The position numbers were made by a program, and so were the translations under genes. From positions 43,616 through 107,615 of the forward strand of contig NZ_JAZDRH010000010.1 in the NCBI RefSeq assembly GCF_047470865.1: a DNA stretch of 64,000 bases, written 5' to 3'. Shown here piece by piece: positions 48,370 through 57,862 of this stretch (the stretch's first letter is position 1; each line of letters opens with the position of its first letter). The notes under the pieces were generated by a model, which made no database searches, had not been told where the DNA came from, and saw only the letters and a program-made list of their open reading frames with translations. Source of the DNA: JAZDRH01 sp047470865 (lineage in GTDB: Bacteria; Pseudomonadota; Gammaproteobacteria; Pseudomonadales; Pseudomonadaceae).

Positions 48370-50055
48370 ATGTCAATGTTGAAAGATCCTTCAAAAAAAT
48401 ACCATGCACATCCTGTTATTCAATTTCCTGAGCGCACTTGGCCTAGCAAAACGCTAACTCAAGCACCTATCTGGGCAAGTTCTGACTTGCGCGATGGCAA
48501 TCAATCATTGATTGAGCCAATGGATAGTGCTAAAAAAATGCGCTTTTTCAAAACCTTAGTCGCAGTGGGCGTAAAAGAAATTGAAGTGGCATTCCCTTCG
48601 GCTTCGCAAACTGATTTTGATTTTGTACGTCAATTAATTGAAGAGCAACATATTCCTGACGACACCACCATACAAGTATTAACCCAAGCACGTGAAGACT
48701 TAATTGCCCGTACTTTCGAATCTTTAAAAGGCGCAAAAAAAGCTATAGTGCACTTGTATAACGCTGTTAGCCCAAGCTTTCGTAAAATTGTTTTTAATAC
48801 CGACCAAGCTGGCGTAAAAAATATTGCCGTAGAAGGCGCCAAACTATTCAAAAAATACGCTGCCATGTATCCAGAAACCCAATGGACTTTTGAATACTCT
48901 CCTGAAACCTTTAGCATGACGGAACCTGAGTTTGCTATTGAGGTCTGCAATGCAGTCACCGAAGTATGGCAACCTACTCCAGACAACAAGATCATCTTCA
49001 ATCTGCCAGCCACAGTGGAAGTTACAACCCCTAATGTTTACGCTGACTTAATCGAAAATTTTTGCAATAAAGTAAATAAGCGCGACAGTATTATTGTGAG
49101 CTTGCACCCACATAACGACCGTGGCACAGGTGTCGCTGCCGCTGAATTAGGCGTATTAGCAGGGGCCGACCGTGTTGAAGGCTGCTTGTTTGGTAACGGC
49201 GAACGTACAGGTAACGTGGACTTAGTAACCTTGGCGTTAAACCTATACACCCAAGGTATTGACCCTGAATTAGATTTTTCTGATATTGATGCTGTGCGCA
49301 AGGTTGTTGAAGACTGCAACCAAATTCCAGTCCATCCTCGCCATCCTTATGCTGGTGATTTGGTTCACACTGCTTTTTCTGGCTCTCACCAAGATGCCAT
49401 CCGCAAAGGCTTTAGTAAGCAAAAAGCAGATGCCGTTTGGGAGGTACCTTACTTACCTATAGACCCTGCTGATATTGGTCGCGACTATGAAGCTGTGATT
49501 CGCGTTAACAGCCAGTCGGGCAAAGGTGGGGTTACGTATTTATTAGAGCAAGAATACGGTATCAGCTTGCCACGTCGTATGCAGATCGAATTTAGCTCCG
49601 TTGTGAAAAATGAAACGGATCGTTTAGGTGAAGAAGTAACAGCAACTCAAATATTCAAATTATTAGATAGTGAATATTTACAAGCTAACTCACCCTTTAG
49701 CTTAAAGGGTCACCGCATCCAACAAGAAAACGGGCACTGTGCTATTGAATTACAGGTGCAAAAAAATGGACAAATCAGCACTTGGAAAGGTGAAGGCAAA
49801 GGGCCTGTTGAGGCATTAGCTGCTTGTTTACCTATTGAAGTAGAAGTAATGGATTACAATGAGCATGCCATTGGCGCAGGCAGTAATGCCAAAGCAGCTG
49901 CCTTTATTGAATTACGTATTGGCCAGAATCGCCCTGTATTTGGCGTAGGCATTGACGAGAACATTACCACTGCCAGTATTAACGCTTTATTCAGCGGCTT
50001 AAACCGAGCCTTGGCTGCACAAAGTATTAGCATGGCGCAAGCTGTAAATGCTTAA
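48370..50055 (+). CDS. leuA: 2-isopropylmalate synthase
   Basis: A protein of about 561 aa. The HMGL-like barrel starts with SSDLRDGNQSLIEPMD and contains HNDRGTGVAAAELG and the LFGNGERTGNVDLV motif. The C-terminal leucine-binding regulatory domain carries GAGSNAKAAAFIELR. It performs the first committed step of leucine synthesis from 2-ketoisovalerate and acetyl-CoA. The start at 48370 (MSMLKDPSKKY) matches Pseudomonas LeuA and has AAGGTG upstream. Confidence 0.96.
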   Translation: MSMLKDPSKKYHAHPVIQFPERTWPSKTLTQAPIWASSDLRDGNQSLIEPMDSAKKMRFFKTLVAVGVKEIEVAFPSASQTDFDFVRQLIEEQHIPDDTTIQVLTQAREDLIARTFESLKGAKKAIVHLYNAVSPSFRKIVFNTDQAGVKNIAVEGAKLFKKYAAMYPETQWTFEYSPETFSMTEPEFAIEVCNAVTEVWQPTPDNKIIFNLPATVEVTTPNVYADLIENFCNKVNKRDSIIVSLHPHNDRGTGVAAAELGVLAGADRVEGCLFGNGERTGNVDLVTLALNLYTQGIDPELDFSDIDAVRKVVEDCNQIPVHPRHPYAGDLVHTAFSGSHQDAIRKGFSKQKADAVWEVPYLPIDPADIGRDYEAVIRVNSQSGKGGVTYLLEQEYGISLPRRMQIEFSSVVKNETDRLGEEVTATQIFKLLDSEYLQANSPFSLKGHRIQQENGHCAIELQVQKNGQISTWKGEGKGPVEALAACLPIEVEVMDYNEHAIGAGSNAKAAAFIELRIGQNRPVFGVGIDENITTASINALFSGLNRALAAQSISMAQAVNA

Positions 50056-50070
50056 TAGCTAGCTAGATAT

Positions 50071-50099
50071 AACAAGCCCTGCTTTTGCGGGGCTTGTTA
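50071..50099 (+). terminator. leuA terminator
   Basis: Stem aacaagcccc/ggggcttgtt-like with loop tttt, 15 bases after the leuA stop. The T tract is short. Confidence 0.65.
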
Positions 50100-50118
50100 T
50101 TCATAGCCACTCAGTAAA

Positions 50119-50559
50119 CTATAAACGTACCAGCAATAAAAACCCTGCCAATATCCCCAGCCCTGTGCCCAAAAAGCCGGACACAAATGTTAGCCATAAT
50201 TGTTTTTTCTGCTGCATCCGCAAAAACATTAATCCAGCATAAGCGCCCAAGAATATCCCCAAAAACGAACTTAAATAGGTTACCCAGAATGCTGCTTCTG
50301 CCAATGCTAAACGCGTCAATACAGCTAGATAAATATCCATGGCCAAAGATACGCCAGCTAAAAAAATCATTTTAGGTCGAAAAAATAATAAAACGCCCAC
50401 TACAGCTAACTGCGGCAGCCAGATATACATCAAAAAAGGTAGAAAGTAGCTTGTTACCGAAAAATATCCTCGATACGCATCTACGACTAGAATGAAGCCA
50501 ACTACTAAACTAAGCGCTAAAATAAGACCCGATCGCGAAAAAAAATCTTTGGCTAACAT
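50119..50559 (-). CDS. Small integral membrane protein, 146 aa
   Basis: Four or five hydrophobic segments make up almost the whole 146-aa protein (LILALSLVVGFILVV, LPFLMYIWLPQLAVVGVLLF, AFWVTYLSSFLGIFLGAYAGLMF, TFVSGFLGTGLGILAGFLLL). No family motif was recognised. It lies between leuA and fpr on the minus strand. Confidence 0.7.
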   Translation of the reverse strand: MLAKDFFSRSGLILALSLVVGFILVVDAYRGYFSVTSYFLPFLMYIWLPQLAVVGVLLFFRPKMIFLAGVSLAMDIYLAVLTRLALAEAAFWVTYLSSFLGIFLGAYAGLMFLRMQQKKQLWLTFVSGFLGTGLGILAGFLLLVRL

Positions 50560-50621
50560 AACAGCCCTGCATTTATATAAATATATTGGAAATTTATTTT
50601 ATACAATGTAGAAGGAATATA

Positions 50622-50652
50622 AAAAAAACCCAGTGAAAATCACTGGGTTTAT
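50622..50652 (-). terminator. fpr terminator
   Basis: Perfect stem aacccagtg/cactgggtt with a long T run on the minus strand, 22 bases after the fpr stop. Confidence 0.85.
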
Positions 50653-50673
50653 TTAGCCATAGTTCAGCTTTTT

Positions 50674-51450
50674 CTATTGCTCAACAAAAGCACGTTCAAT
50701 CAGGTAATCGCCTTGAATTCCACGCTTAGGTGATATTTTCAAGCCGAAACTATCCAACACATCACATGTATCTTTCAGCATAGACGGACTACCACAAATC
50801 ATCGCACGGTCATCTTCTGGGTTAATGGGCGGCAAGCCAATATCTTTAAACAACTTACCTGTGCGCATTAAGTCTGTTAAACGTCCATTATTACGGAATG
50901 GCTCACGCGTTACTGTTGGATAGTAAATGAGTTTTTCGCGAATTTGCTCACCTAAATATTCATGATTAGGCAAATCTTCAGAGATTTCTTTGTAATACGC
51001 CAAATCATTTACGTGGCGTACACCATGAACCATGATAACTTTCTCAAACATATCGTAAATGTTTAAATCAACCATTAGGCTCAAAAATGGCGCCAAACCT
51101 GTGCCTGAACTAAGCATATATAGATGCTTACCTGGCTTTAAGTCACTGAGCACTAAGGTGCCTGTTGGCTTACTACCAATGATTACATCATCACCTACTT
51201 TAAGATGCTGTAAACGTGATGTTAAAGGTCCGTTTTGCACTTTAATTGAGAAAAATTCAAAATAATCAGCATAGTCTGGACTAGCAATAGAATAGGCTCG
51301 CATTAAAGGACGGCCATCCACCTCTAAGCCAATCATGACAAACTGACCGTTTTCAAAACGTAAGTTTGGGCTACGAGTCGTACGAAAGGTAAATAAATCG
51401 TCATTCCAATGCTTTACAGCGGTAACACGTTCTGTGTTGTATTTGCTCAT
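50674..51450 (-). CDS. fpr: Ferredoxin-NADP+ reductase
   Basis: A 258-aa FAD enzyme. FAD-binding RAYSIASP, the phosphate region GPLTSRLQHL and KPTGTLVL, NADP-binding SSGTGLAPFLSL and MICGSPSML, and the C-terminal YLIERAFVEQ match Pseudomonas Fpr throughout. It reduces ferredoxin or flavodoxin with NADPH and is part of the oxidative-stress response. The start at 51450 is used because the family begins there and GGAAA lies upstream. It is divergent from finR. Confidence 0.95.
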   Translation of the reverse strand: MSKYNTERVTAVKHWNDDLFTFRTTRSPNLRFENGQFVMIGLEVDGRPLMRAYSIASPDYADYFEFFSIKVQNGPLTSRLQHLKVGDDVIIGSKPTGTLVLSDLKPGKHLYMLSSGTGLAPFLSLMVDLNIYDMFEKVIMVHGVRHVNDLAYYKEISEDLPNHEYLGEQIREKLIYYPTVTREPFRNNGRLTDLMRTGKLFKDIGLPPINPEDDRAMICGSPSMLKDTCDVLDSFGLKISPKRGIQGDYLIERAFVEQ

Positions 51451-51540
51451 ATCTAATTTCCAATGATTCTCATTACTACTAGTGTACTTAGCGGCGTTCA
51501 ATCTGTTAAGTTGATATTCAATATATAGCTTATCGAAAAA

Positions 51541-52473
51541 ATGGATATGCGATTTACTTTACGTCAACTTGAAATATTTGTAGCCACGGCACAACTGCAA
51601 ACTATTTCGCAAGCAGCTTATAGCTTAGCGATGTCTCAGTCAGCTGCAAGCAGCGCCTTAGGCGAATTAGAGCGCCAATATAACTGTCAGTTATTTGACA
51701 GAGCTGGAAAACGCTTAATTTTGAATAAATTAGGCACACAGCTATTACCGCAAGCCATTGCTGTGCTTGAACATGCATCCATGCTAGATAAGGAATTACA
51801 AGGGCAAACCGCCCTTCCCGACTTATCTATCGGGGCAACTATGACCATCGGTAATTATTTAGCTACATTACTGATTGGCGAGTTTATACAGCAGCATACT
51901 AGCTGCAAAATTAACCTTCATGTGCAAAATAGCGAGCAAATTGAGCATCTTGTTGCCCAATATCAACTAGATTTAGCTCTTATTGAGCGCTTATCGACTA
52001 ATCCTAATATTGAGACACTCCCTTGGATTAGCGATGAGTTAGTCGTTTTTTGTGCGCCTGAGCATCCTCTTGCGCAGCAGAAAAAGGCAGATTTAAACGA
52101 ACTCTTAGAACACACATGGATTTTGCGTGAAAAAGGATCAGGAACTCGACAAACCTTTGATCACGCTATTCGTCACTTACACAAACCGTTACATATTTCT
52201 ATGGAGTTAGAACATACAGAAGCTATTAAACGCGCCGTAGAAAGCGGATTAGCTATTAGCTGTATTTCTCGGCTTGCCTTGCGTGATGCTTTTCGTCGTG
52301 GCAGCTTGGTGCCTATTGAAACACCTGATTTAGATTTAAAGCGACAATTCTTTTTTATTTGGGCAAAAAATAAATATCAGTTTTCAAGCATGCGTACATT
52401 CATTAACTATTGTTTAGCGCGTACAAAACATATTAGTGCAAGCCAAGACTTCCCTCTTCCCAATATTGCTTAA
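51541..52473 (+). CDS. finR: LysR-family regulator FinR
   Basis: A 310-aa LysR-type protein. The winged helix-turn-helix is in the N-terminal 65 residues (LRQLEIFVATAQLQTISQAAYSL, SQSAASSALGELERQ, LFDRAGKRL); the effector domain follows (ATMTIGNYLATLLIGEF, EHTEAIKRAVESGLAISCISRLALRDAFRRGSLV). It matches FinR, which activates fpr under superoxide and iron stress in Pseudomonas, and is divergent from fpr. A second in-frame ATG two codons in (51547) may be the true start; neither has a clear Shine-Dalgarno. Confidence 0.9.
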   Translation: MDMRFTLRQLEIFVATAQLQTISQAAYSLAMSQSAASSALGELERQYNCQLFDRAGKRLILNKLGTQLLPQAIAVLEHASMLDKELQGQTALPDLSIGATMTIGNYLATLLIGEFIQQHTSCKINLHVQNSEQIEHLVAQYQLDLALIERLSTNPNIETLPWISDELVVFCAPEHPLAQQKKADLNELLEHTWILREKGSGTRQTFDHAIRHLHKPLHISMELEHTEAIKRAVESGLAISCISRLALRDAFRRGSLVPIETPDLDLKRQFFFIWAKNKYQFSSMRTFINYCLARTKHISASQDFPLPNIA

Positions 52474-52792
52474 AAGCGATTGAATCAGCTCATAGCCGAT
52501 TTATGGCTGGTTCAAGATGCTGTTTTGAATAAGACACTCTGACGTAATAATAATTAGACCACTGTTAATAGCTAGCCTTTTAAAGTAGTATAATTATTTA
52601 TTATTTTACTCTATACTTAGCCTTTAGATGAACAATACCACTATATACAAAACAACTACTTGCCACTAGAATAACACCAATAAAGAAAATTTAAAAAACA
52701 CAACACTGTCTGCTAGAATCTAAAGTAAAAACCACTAATATTCTAACGCATAACATCATAATGCGAGAACACTAGATATTAAAACCTGTTGA
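52474..52792. other. 319-bp AT-rich intergenic region
   Basis: No gene, RNA or strong hairpin was recognised between finR and the immunity-like gene. The composition is very AT-rich (many tta/aat words), as often seen at sites of past insertion. Confidence 0.5.
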
Positions 52793-53524
52793 TCAAGCTT
52801 GTATTTTACACTCAATTAACTTCCAAGTTTTTGCAACACCCGCTTCTTCTAGCTTTTCTTTTAAGGTATCAGTTAAAAACAACATGCTCTCTACAATTGG
52901 ATCTTGCCAAATATCAACAGTACAATTCAAAGCATCACTAGTTAAAACAATATCATTAGTTTTAATATTTTTATAAAATAGAGCATATTTGCTAGGCAGA
53001 TTTTTTTTTGTTAAACCGATATCAATTAATGACTGCTCAACAACAAATCTCCGCTGTTCAAAAGGATGAAATCTATATAAATAAAATCCCTCAATAACTG
53101 TATTTTTTTTATCAAAAACATTCATCTTAAATAACTGACTTTCTCCCAAGCGCACACTTAACAAGGCATTCGCAGATGCCTCATTACAAATATAATCAGC
53201 ATGCACTCCTCTAAATATTGATCTTTTTAAGTTTTTCGCTAGGTTGTTTCTTGTAAGAGCACCCGTTAAATAGCAACTTACTGGCGCATATTTTTCTGGA
53301 ATTTTTTCTTTATACCGAAAAACATCATGAAAAGTTTTAAAATACTCATCAGTTATATGATTAAATTCTATTTTTTCATCATCTGTTGCAGTGCTATTTG
53401 CATACTTCCTCAAGAGCTCATACTCTCTTCTAGCATCCAGTAAATCAGGATAGCTAACCGCAATATCTGCTTTGACTGAGATTGTTCCATCCATAAATTT
53501 TGCAGCCCAAATTCTCTGTTTCAT
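52793..53524 (-). CDS. Possible DUF1629/Imm43-like immunity protein
   Basis: A 243-aa cytoplasmic protein. The C-terminal third (LPSKYALFYKNIKTNDIVLTSDAL, VDIWQDPIVESMLFLTDTLKEKLEEAGV) resembles the DUF1629 / immunity protein 43 type found beside polymorphic toxins. The N-terminal part has no recognised domain. No toxin is adjacent, but 149 bp upstream lies a remnant of a type I secretion ABC transporter. Assignment is tentative. Confidence 0.5.
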   Translation of the reverse strand: MKQRIWAAKFMDGTISVKADIAVSYPDLLDARREYELLRKYANSTATDDEKIEFNHITDEYFKTFHDVFRYKEKIPEKYAPVSCYLTGALTRNNLAKNLKRSIFRGVHADYICNEASANALLSVRLGESQLFKMNVFDKKNTVIEGFYLYRFHPFEQRRFVVEQSLIDIGLTKKNLPSKYALFYKNIKTNDIVLTSDALNCTVDIWQDPIVESMLFLTDTLKEKLEEAGVAKTWKLIECKIQA

Positions 53525-53672
53525 ATCAATCCTATCTTTTTCAGTGTCGACTCAACGCAATAAATCAATAAAAGCGTTCTGCTAAAATCAAAAACTGTAC
53601 ATTAGCTGAACATGCGCTAAAATCAAGTTGCACGCTTATACTAAAAATGACTTAACTCAACTATTTATAACT

Positions 53673-53801
53673 ATGAATCCCTGCACTTCTCTCCATGCTT
53701 TATCTATCATTGCCCACTACCATGGCGTCTCTGTTGATGCAGCCGATATAACACAATTAATTATAGGGAACAATACACTAGCTATGAAGTCAAACACATA
53801 A
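53673..53801 (+). pseudogene. Remnant of a type I secretion ABC transporter (C39-like N-terminus)
   Basis: A 42-codon frame. Residues 6-24 (SLHALSIIAHYHGVSVDAA) match the start of the peptidase-C39-like domain of HlyB/RtxB-type transporters, which have a conserved A-L-x-I-x-A-x-Y-H-x-V-S-V pattern. The similarity stops after about 27 residues and a stop codon follows. The remaining transporter is missing, so this is a truncated remnant of a toxin-export gene. Confidence 0.65.
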
Positions 53802-54050
53802 CTACTAGCTGTTAGTTTATAATTTAAAAGCTAGTTTCTTTTGAAGTTTCTATCCACTATCTAGTGTTAGCTTGATGTTAACATACTGAGCATCTTAATT
53901 AAATAAAACACCCTAACTTAGTATATTCTTTTATTTAAAACAAAGTCATTTAGTTGTAGATTAGTTTTATTATTCAGTTAATTTGATATCTAGCACTCTA
54001 CTTGAGACAAGTAAGCAATTGCAGCTTATACAGAATGGATACTTAAGTAC

Positions 54051-54081
54051 AAAAAAGGATGCTTTTTAGCATCCTTTTTTG
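54051..54081 (-). terminator. slyX terminator (bidirectional shape)
   Basis: Perfect stem aaaaaaggatgct/agcatcctttttt with a tiny loop, two bases after the slyX stop on the minus strand. Confidence 0.85.
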
Positions 54082-54082
54082 T

Positions 54083-54292
54083 TTAATAATGCGGTGGTGG
54101 TGGTTCCTGCCCAGCTGGCGTAATCGCAAAACTACGCGACTCCTCTTGGCGTTGATGCAGCACTTTTATTTGCTGCTGCATGCGTTCCATTTGAAGTTGC
54201 AACTGCACAATCACATCATTTAAAGCGGCAATGGTGTCATCTTGAAAGGCCAAACGCATCTCAAGTTCTACCACCTGCTCTTCTAAACTCAT
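54083..54292 (-). CDS. slyX: SlyX family protein
   Basis: A 69-aa coiled-coil protein (LEEQVVELEMRLAFQDDTIAALNDVIVQLQLQMERMQQQIKVL) ending in the characteristic PPPHY tail. Its function is unknown. The ATG overlaps the stop of the HIT gene (ATGA), as in Pseudomonas. Confidence 0.93.
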   Translation of the reverse strand: MSLEEQVVELEMRLAFQDDTIAALNDVIVQLQLQMERMQQQIKVLHQRQEESRSFAITPAGQEPPPPHY

Positions 54293-54723
54293 TGGGCGAC
54301 CTTATTTAAAAACTCGAAATTTTCAGTTAGTGCCATCCGTAATTTCTCACAAACAACTTTCATTTGCTCTGCCGAGTAAGCTTGGGCTTCTACCTTACCC
54401 CATACTGGTCCAGGCCATGCTGCGTCTGTAGTTTTACGCCCAATCACATGAATATGTAATTGGCTTACTACATTGCCTAAGGTAGCAATATTAATTTTTT
54501 CCACATTGAAGGTATCTTTCAAGGTTTCAGCAAAGGCGGAAACTTCACGCCACATCTGTTCTTGATCTTCTGTTTTTAGCTGAAAAACCTCTGTAAGGTT
54601 GCGGCGCTTAGGTACTAAAATAAACCACGGATAGTGGTTATCATTCATCAGCAATAAACGGCACAATTTAAAATCACCCACCAAAAGTGTGTCGGCTTGT
54701 AAACGCGCGTCCAACTCAAACAT
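54289..54723 (-). CDS. HIT-family hydrolase
   Basis: A 144-aa protein with the histidine triad QLHIHVIGRK near the middle and PWFILVPKRRNLTEVF upstream, typical of the bacterial HIT branch next to slyX. HIT proteins hydrolyse nucleotide conjugates. The start at 54723 is set by AGAGG seven bases upstream. It forms a two-gene operon with slyX. Confidence 0.88.
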   Translation of the reverse strand: MFELDARLQADTLLVGDFKLCRLLLMNDNHYPWFILVPKRRNLTEVFQLKTEDQEQMWREVSAFAETLKDTFNVEKINIATLGNVVSQLHIHVIGRKTTDAAWPGPVWGKVEAQAYSAEQMKVVCEKLRMALTENFEFLNKVAQ

Positions 54724-55088
54724 AACCACCTCTTATTCAATACAAGATGCAAATCATAGCTTAGCAAGCTCAATCATTATAAAAAAGCCCTCTCATTCAA
54801 CTAAAATAGCAGCCAAAACGAGAGTCATTTACAAAAAACGTCTTTGAATTAATACCTTTGGAGCAGCGCTTTGCCAATATCGCCCCTTAACTTTATTTGC
54901 TATTTGGCATAGAATAGTCAGGCTATTTTATTAGTAAATACATCTGAACCGAAGCTGTTTTCAAAGCGTCACGCGCAGCACATACCCGCTTCTGTCTAGT
55001 GGCAGACTCTCTGCCACTACAACGTAAAACTTTGAAAACAGCTTCTGGAAAAGCGTCTCTGTTAGAGACCACTGATGAGGGTATAACT
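54724..55088 (+). promoter_or_regulatory. Intergenic and acnB leader with nested stem-loops
   Basis: The leader holds a 16-bp perfect inverted repeat (54951-54966 gaagctgttttcaaag with 55030-55045), enclosing a 9-bp perfect hairpin (54998-55006 agtggcaga with 55010-55018). A smaller hairpin (gtctc/gagac near 55055-55069) lies just before the ribosome site. The structures could regulate acnB mRNA. No gene is seen between the HIT gene and the leader. Confidence 0.75.
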
Positions 55089-57701
55089 GTGCTTGAAGCC
55101 TATCGCAAACATGTAGCAGAACGTGCTGCACAGGGCGTCGTCCCACAGCCGTTGAATGCTGAACAAACCGCTGGTTTAGTTGAGCTTCTAAAAAATCCAC
55201 CGGCTGGTGAAGAATCGTTCTTACTAGAACTTATCACTGACCGCGTACCACCTGGGGTGGATGAGGCCGCTTACGTTAAGGCAGGTTTTTTATCAGCCGT
55301 TGCTAAAGGCGAAGTCACTTCCCCACTCATTGACAAAGCGCATGCAGTAAAGCTGCTTGGCACTATGCAAGGTGGTTACAACATTGCAACTTTAGTTGAG
55401 TTACTAGACAGCGCTGAATTAGCGTCACTAGCCGCTGAGCAACTAAAACATACGTTGTTAATGTTTGATTCATTCCATGACGTAGCTGAAAAAGCAAAAG
55501 CAGGCAATGCTAATGCTAAAGCAGTAATGACTTCTTGGGCTGAAGGCGAGTGGTTCAAAAACCGCCCAGCACTAGCTGAGAAAATCACGCTGAGCGTATT
55601 TAAAGTGATTGGTGAAACCAACACTGACGATCTCTCTCCTGCACCTGATGCTTGGTCCCGTCCTGATATTCCTTTACACGCTTTAGCGATGCTAAAAATG
55701 ACGCGTGAAGGTATTAATCCCGATCAACCAGGCAGCGTTGGTCCACTAAAGCAAATTGAAGAAATCAAAGCTAAAGGTTTCCCAGTTGCTTATGTAGGTG
55801 ACGTTGTAGGTACGGGTTCTTCTCGTAAGTCAGCTACTAACTCTGTGCTTTGGTTCTTTGGTGATGACATTCCGAATGTGCCTAACAAGCGCGCGGGCGG
55901 TTTCTGCTTTGGTACCAAAATTGCCCCTATCTTCTACAACACAATGGAAGATGCAGGCGCATTACCTGTAGAGTTTGACTGCACCAACCTAAACATGGGC
56001 GACGTTATTGACGTTTACCCATACAAAGGTGAAGTGCGCCGTCACGGTTCTGATGAGTTAGTAACTAACTTTGAACTAAAAACTGATGTACTTTTAGACG
56101 AAGTACGTGCTGGTGGTCGTATTCCGCTAATTATTGGCCGTGGCTTAACTGAAAAAGCACGTGCTGAATTAGGCATGGGGCCTTCTGATTTATTTAAAAA
56201 ACCAGAAGCACCAGCTGATAGCGGTAAAGGCTTTACTCTAGCGCAAAAAATGGTAGGTCGTGCATGTGGTTTAGCAGAAGGCCAAGGCGTTCGTCCTGGT
56301 ACTTACTGTGAACCTAAAATGACCACTGTAGGCTCACAAGATACTACAGGCCCAATGACTCGCGATGAGCTAAAAGACTTAGCTTGCTTAGGTTTCTCTG
56401 CCGACCTAGTTATGCAGTCTTTCTGCCACACTGCTGCTTATCCAAAACCAATTGACGTAAACACTCACCACACATTGCCAGATTTCATTCGCAACCGTGG
56501 CGGTGTATCTCTACGCCCTGGTGACGGTATTATCCATAGCTGGTTAAACCGTATGCTACTACCTGATACCGTAGGTACGGGTGGTGACTCACATACTCGC
56601 TTCCCTATCGGTATTTCGTTCCCTGCAGGTTCTGGCCTTGTAGCCTTCGCTGCGGCTACTGGTGTTATGCCACTAGATATGCCGGAATCTGTATTGGTTC
56701 GCTTCAAAGGTAAAATGCAACCTGGCATCACTTTACGTGACCTTGTACATGCAATTCCTTACTATGCGATCCAACAAGGTCTATTGACTGTTGAGAAGAA
56801 AGGTAAGAAAAATATCTTCTCAGGTCGCATCCTTGAGATCGAAGGTCTAACTGACTTAACCGTAGAGCAAGCATTTGAACTTTCTGATGCCTCTGCTGAG
56901 CGTTCAGCTGCAGGTTGTACTATTAAACTTCCTGAAGATTCAATTGCTGAATACTTACGCTCTAACATCACCCTGCTACGCTGGATGATTGCAGAAGGCT
57001 ATGGTGACGCACGTACTCTAGAACGTCGTGCGAAAAAAATGGAAGCTTGGTTAGCAAAACCTGAGCTACTAGAAGCAGACGCTGATGCTGAATACGCTGC
57101 GGTGATCGAAATTGATCTAGCAGAAGTTAAGCAGCCTGTACTTTGCGCACCAAATGACCCAGATGATGCACGCCTACTTTCAGACGTAGCTGGCCGTACT
57201 ATCGATGAAGTATTCATCGGTTCATGTATGACCAACATCGGTCACTTCCGCGCAGCAGGTAAACTGCTAGAGAAAGTTAAAGGCGGTATCCCTACTCGCT
57301 TGTGGTTAGCACCACCAACTCGTATGGACCAATACCAATTAACCGAAGAAGGTTACTATGGTATTTATGGTCGTGCAGGTGCGCGTATGGAAATGCCAGG
57401 TTGTTCATTATGTATGGGTAACCAAGCACGTGTGAAAACAGGTGCAACTGTAGTTTCAACTTCTACACGTAACTTCCCGAACCGTTTAGGCGATTCAACT
57501 GATGTATTCCTAGCCTCTGCCGAACTTGCAGCGGTAGCCTCAATTCTTGGTAAACTGCCAACCGTTGAAGAATATATGCAGTACGCGCAAAACATCGACA
57601 CTATGGCTGCTGATGTATACCGCTACCTAAACTTCGACCAAATTGCGCAATACCAAGAAGCTGCTGCTAACGCACAGATTCCTGTAGTAGAAGTGAAGTA
57701 A
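55089..57701 (+). CDS. acnB: Aconitate hydratase B (GTG start)
   Basis: An 870-aa aconitase B. It starts VLEAYRKHV, with the HEAT-like domain, then GTGSSRKSATNSVLWFFGDD, the central FCHTAAYPKP, GTGGDSHTRFPIG and the Fe-S cysteines in FIGSCMTN and PGCSLCMGNQ. It interconverts citrate and isocitrate in the TCA cycle; its apo form binds mRNA in E. coli. The GTG at 55089 is chosen because GAGGG lies seven bases upstream and the family length fits. The frame continues 30 codons further upstream through the hairpins, which I treat as leader. Confidence 0.95.
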   Translation: MLEAYRKHVAERAAQGVVPQPLNAEQTAGLVELLKNPPAGEESFLLELITDRVPPGVDEAAYVKAGFLSAVAKGEVTSPLIDKAHAVKLLGTMQGGYNIATLVELLDSAELASLAAEQLKHTLLMFDSFHDVAEKAKAGNANAKAVMTSWAEGEWFKNRPALAEKITLSVFKVIGETNTDDLSPAPDAWSRPDIPLHALAMLKMTREGINPDQPGSVGPLKQIEEIKAKGFPVAYVGDVVGTGSSRKSATNSVLWFFGDDIPNVPNKRAGGFCFGTKIAPIFYNTMEDAGALPVEFDCTNLNMGDVIDVYPYKGEVRRHGSDELVTNFELKTDVLLDEVRAGGRIPLIIGRGLTEKARAELGMGPSDLFKKPEAPADSGKGFTLAQKMVGRACGLAEGQGVRPGTYCEPKMTTVGSQDTTGPMTRDELKDLACLGFSADLVMQSFCHTAAYPKPIDVNTHHTLPDFIRNRGGVSLRPGDGIIHSWLNRMLLPDTVGTGGDSHTRFPIGISFPAGSGLVAFAAATGVMPLDMPESVLVRFKGKMQPGITLRDLVHAIPYYAIQQGLLTVEKKGKKNIFSGRILEIEGLTDLTVEQAFELSDASAERSAAGCTIKLPEDSIAEYLRSNITLLRWMIAEGYGDARTLERRAKKMEAWLAKPELLEADADAEYAAVIEIDLAEVKQPVLCAPNDPDDARLLSDVAGRTIDEVFIGSCMTNIGHFRAAGKLLEKVKGGIPTRLWLAPPTRMDQYQLTEEGYYGIYGRAGARMEMPGCSLCMGNQARVKTGATVVSTSTRNFPNRLGDSTDVFLASAELAAVASILGKLPTVEEYMQYAQNIDTMAADVYRYLNFDQIAQYQEAAANAQIPVVEVK

Positions 57702-57760
57702 TACCTCGCTTTAATGCGACGCTTTAGTGCTACCTATTACTCTTACAAAGCACTAAACAC

Positions 57761-57796
57761 AAAGCCCCAAGCATGCTAGCGCTTGGGGCTTTTTTT
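57761..57796 (+). terminator. acnB terminator
   Basis: Strong stem aaagccccaagc/gcttggggcttt followed by a T run, about 60 bases after the acnB stop. Confidence 0.9.
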
Positions 57797-57862
57797 ATGT
57801 AAGCCTTTCAAGCGCTGTAGATCCAATGTCATAATGATTTTATTTTGCATAAGAACAGCACA

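Larger units (their letters stand above)
53525..54082. other. 558-bp AT-rich region with one gene remnant
   Basis: The stretch contains the secretion-ABC remnant at 53673-53801 and the slyX terminator at 54051-54081. The rest is AT-rich and shows no gene. Confidence 0.6.

Noticed and set aside
54999..55088. Extended N-terminus for AcnB from an upstream GTG
   Set aside because: The extra 30 codons pass through the leader hairpins, have no ribosome site, and the GTG at 55089 has GAGGG at ideal spacing and gives the family length.
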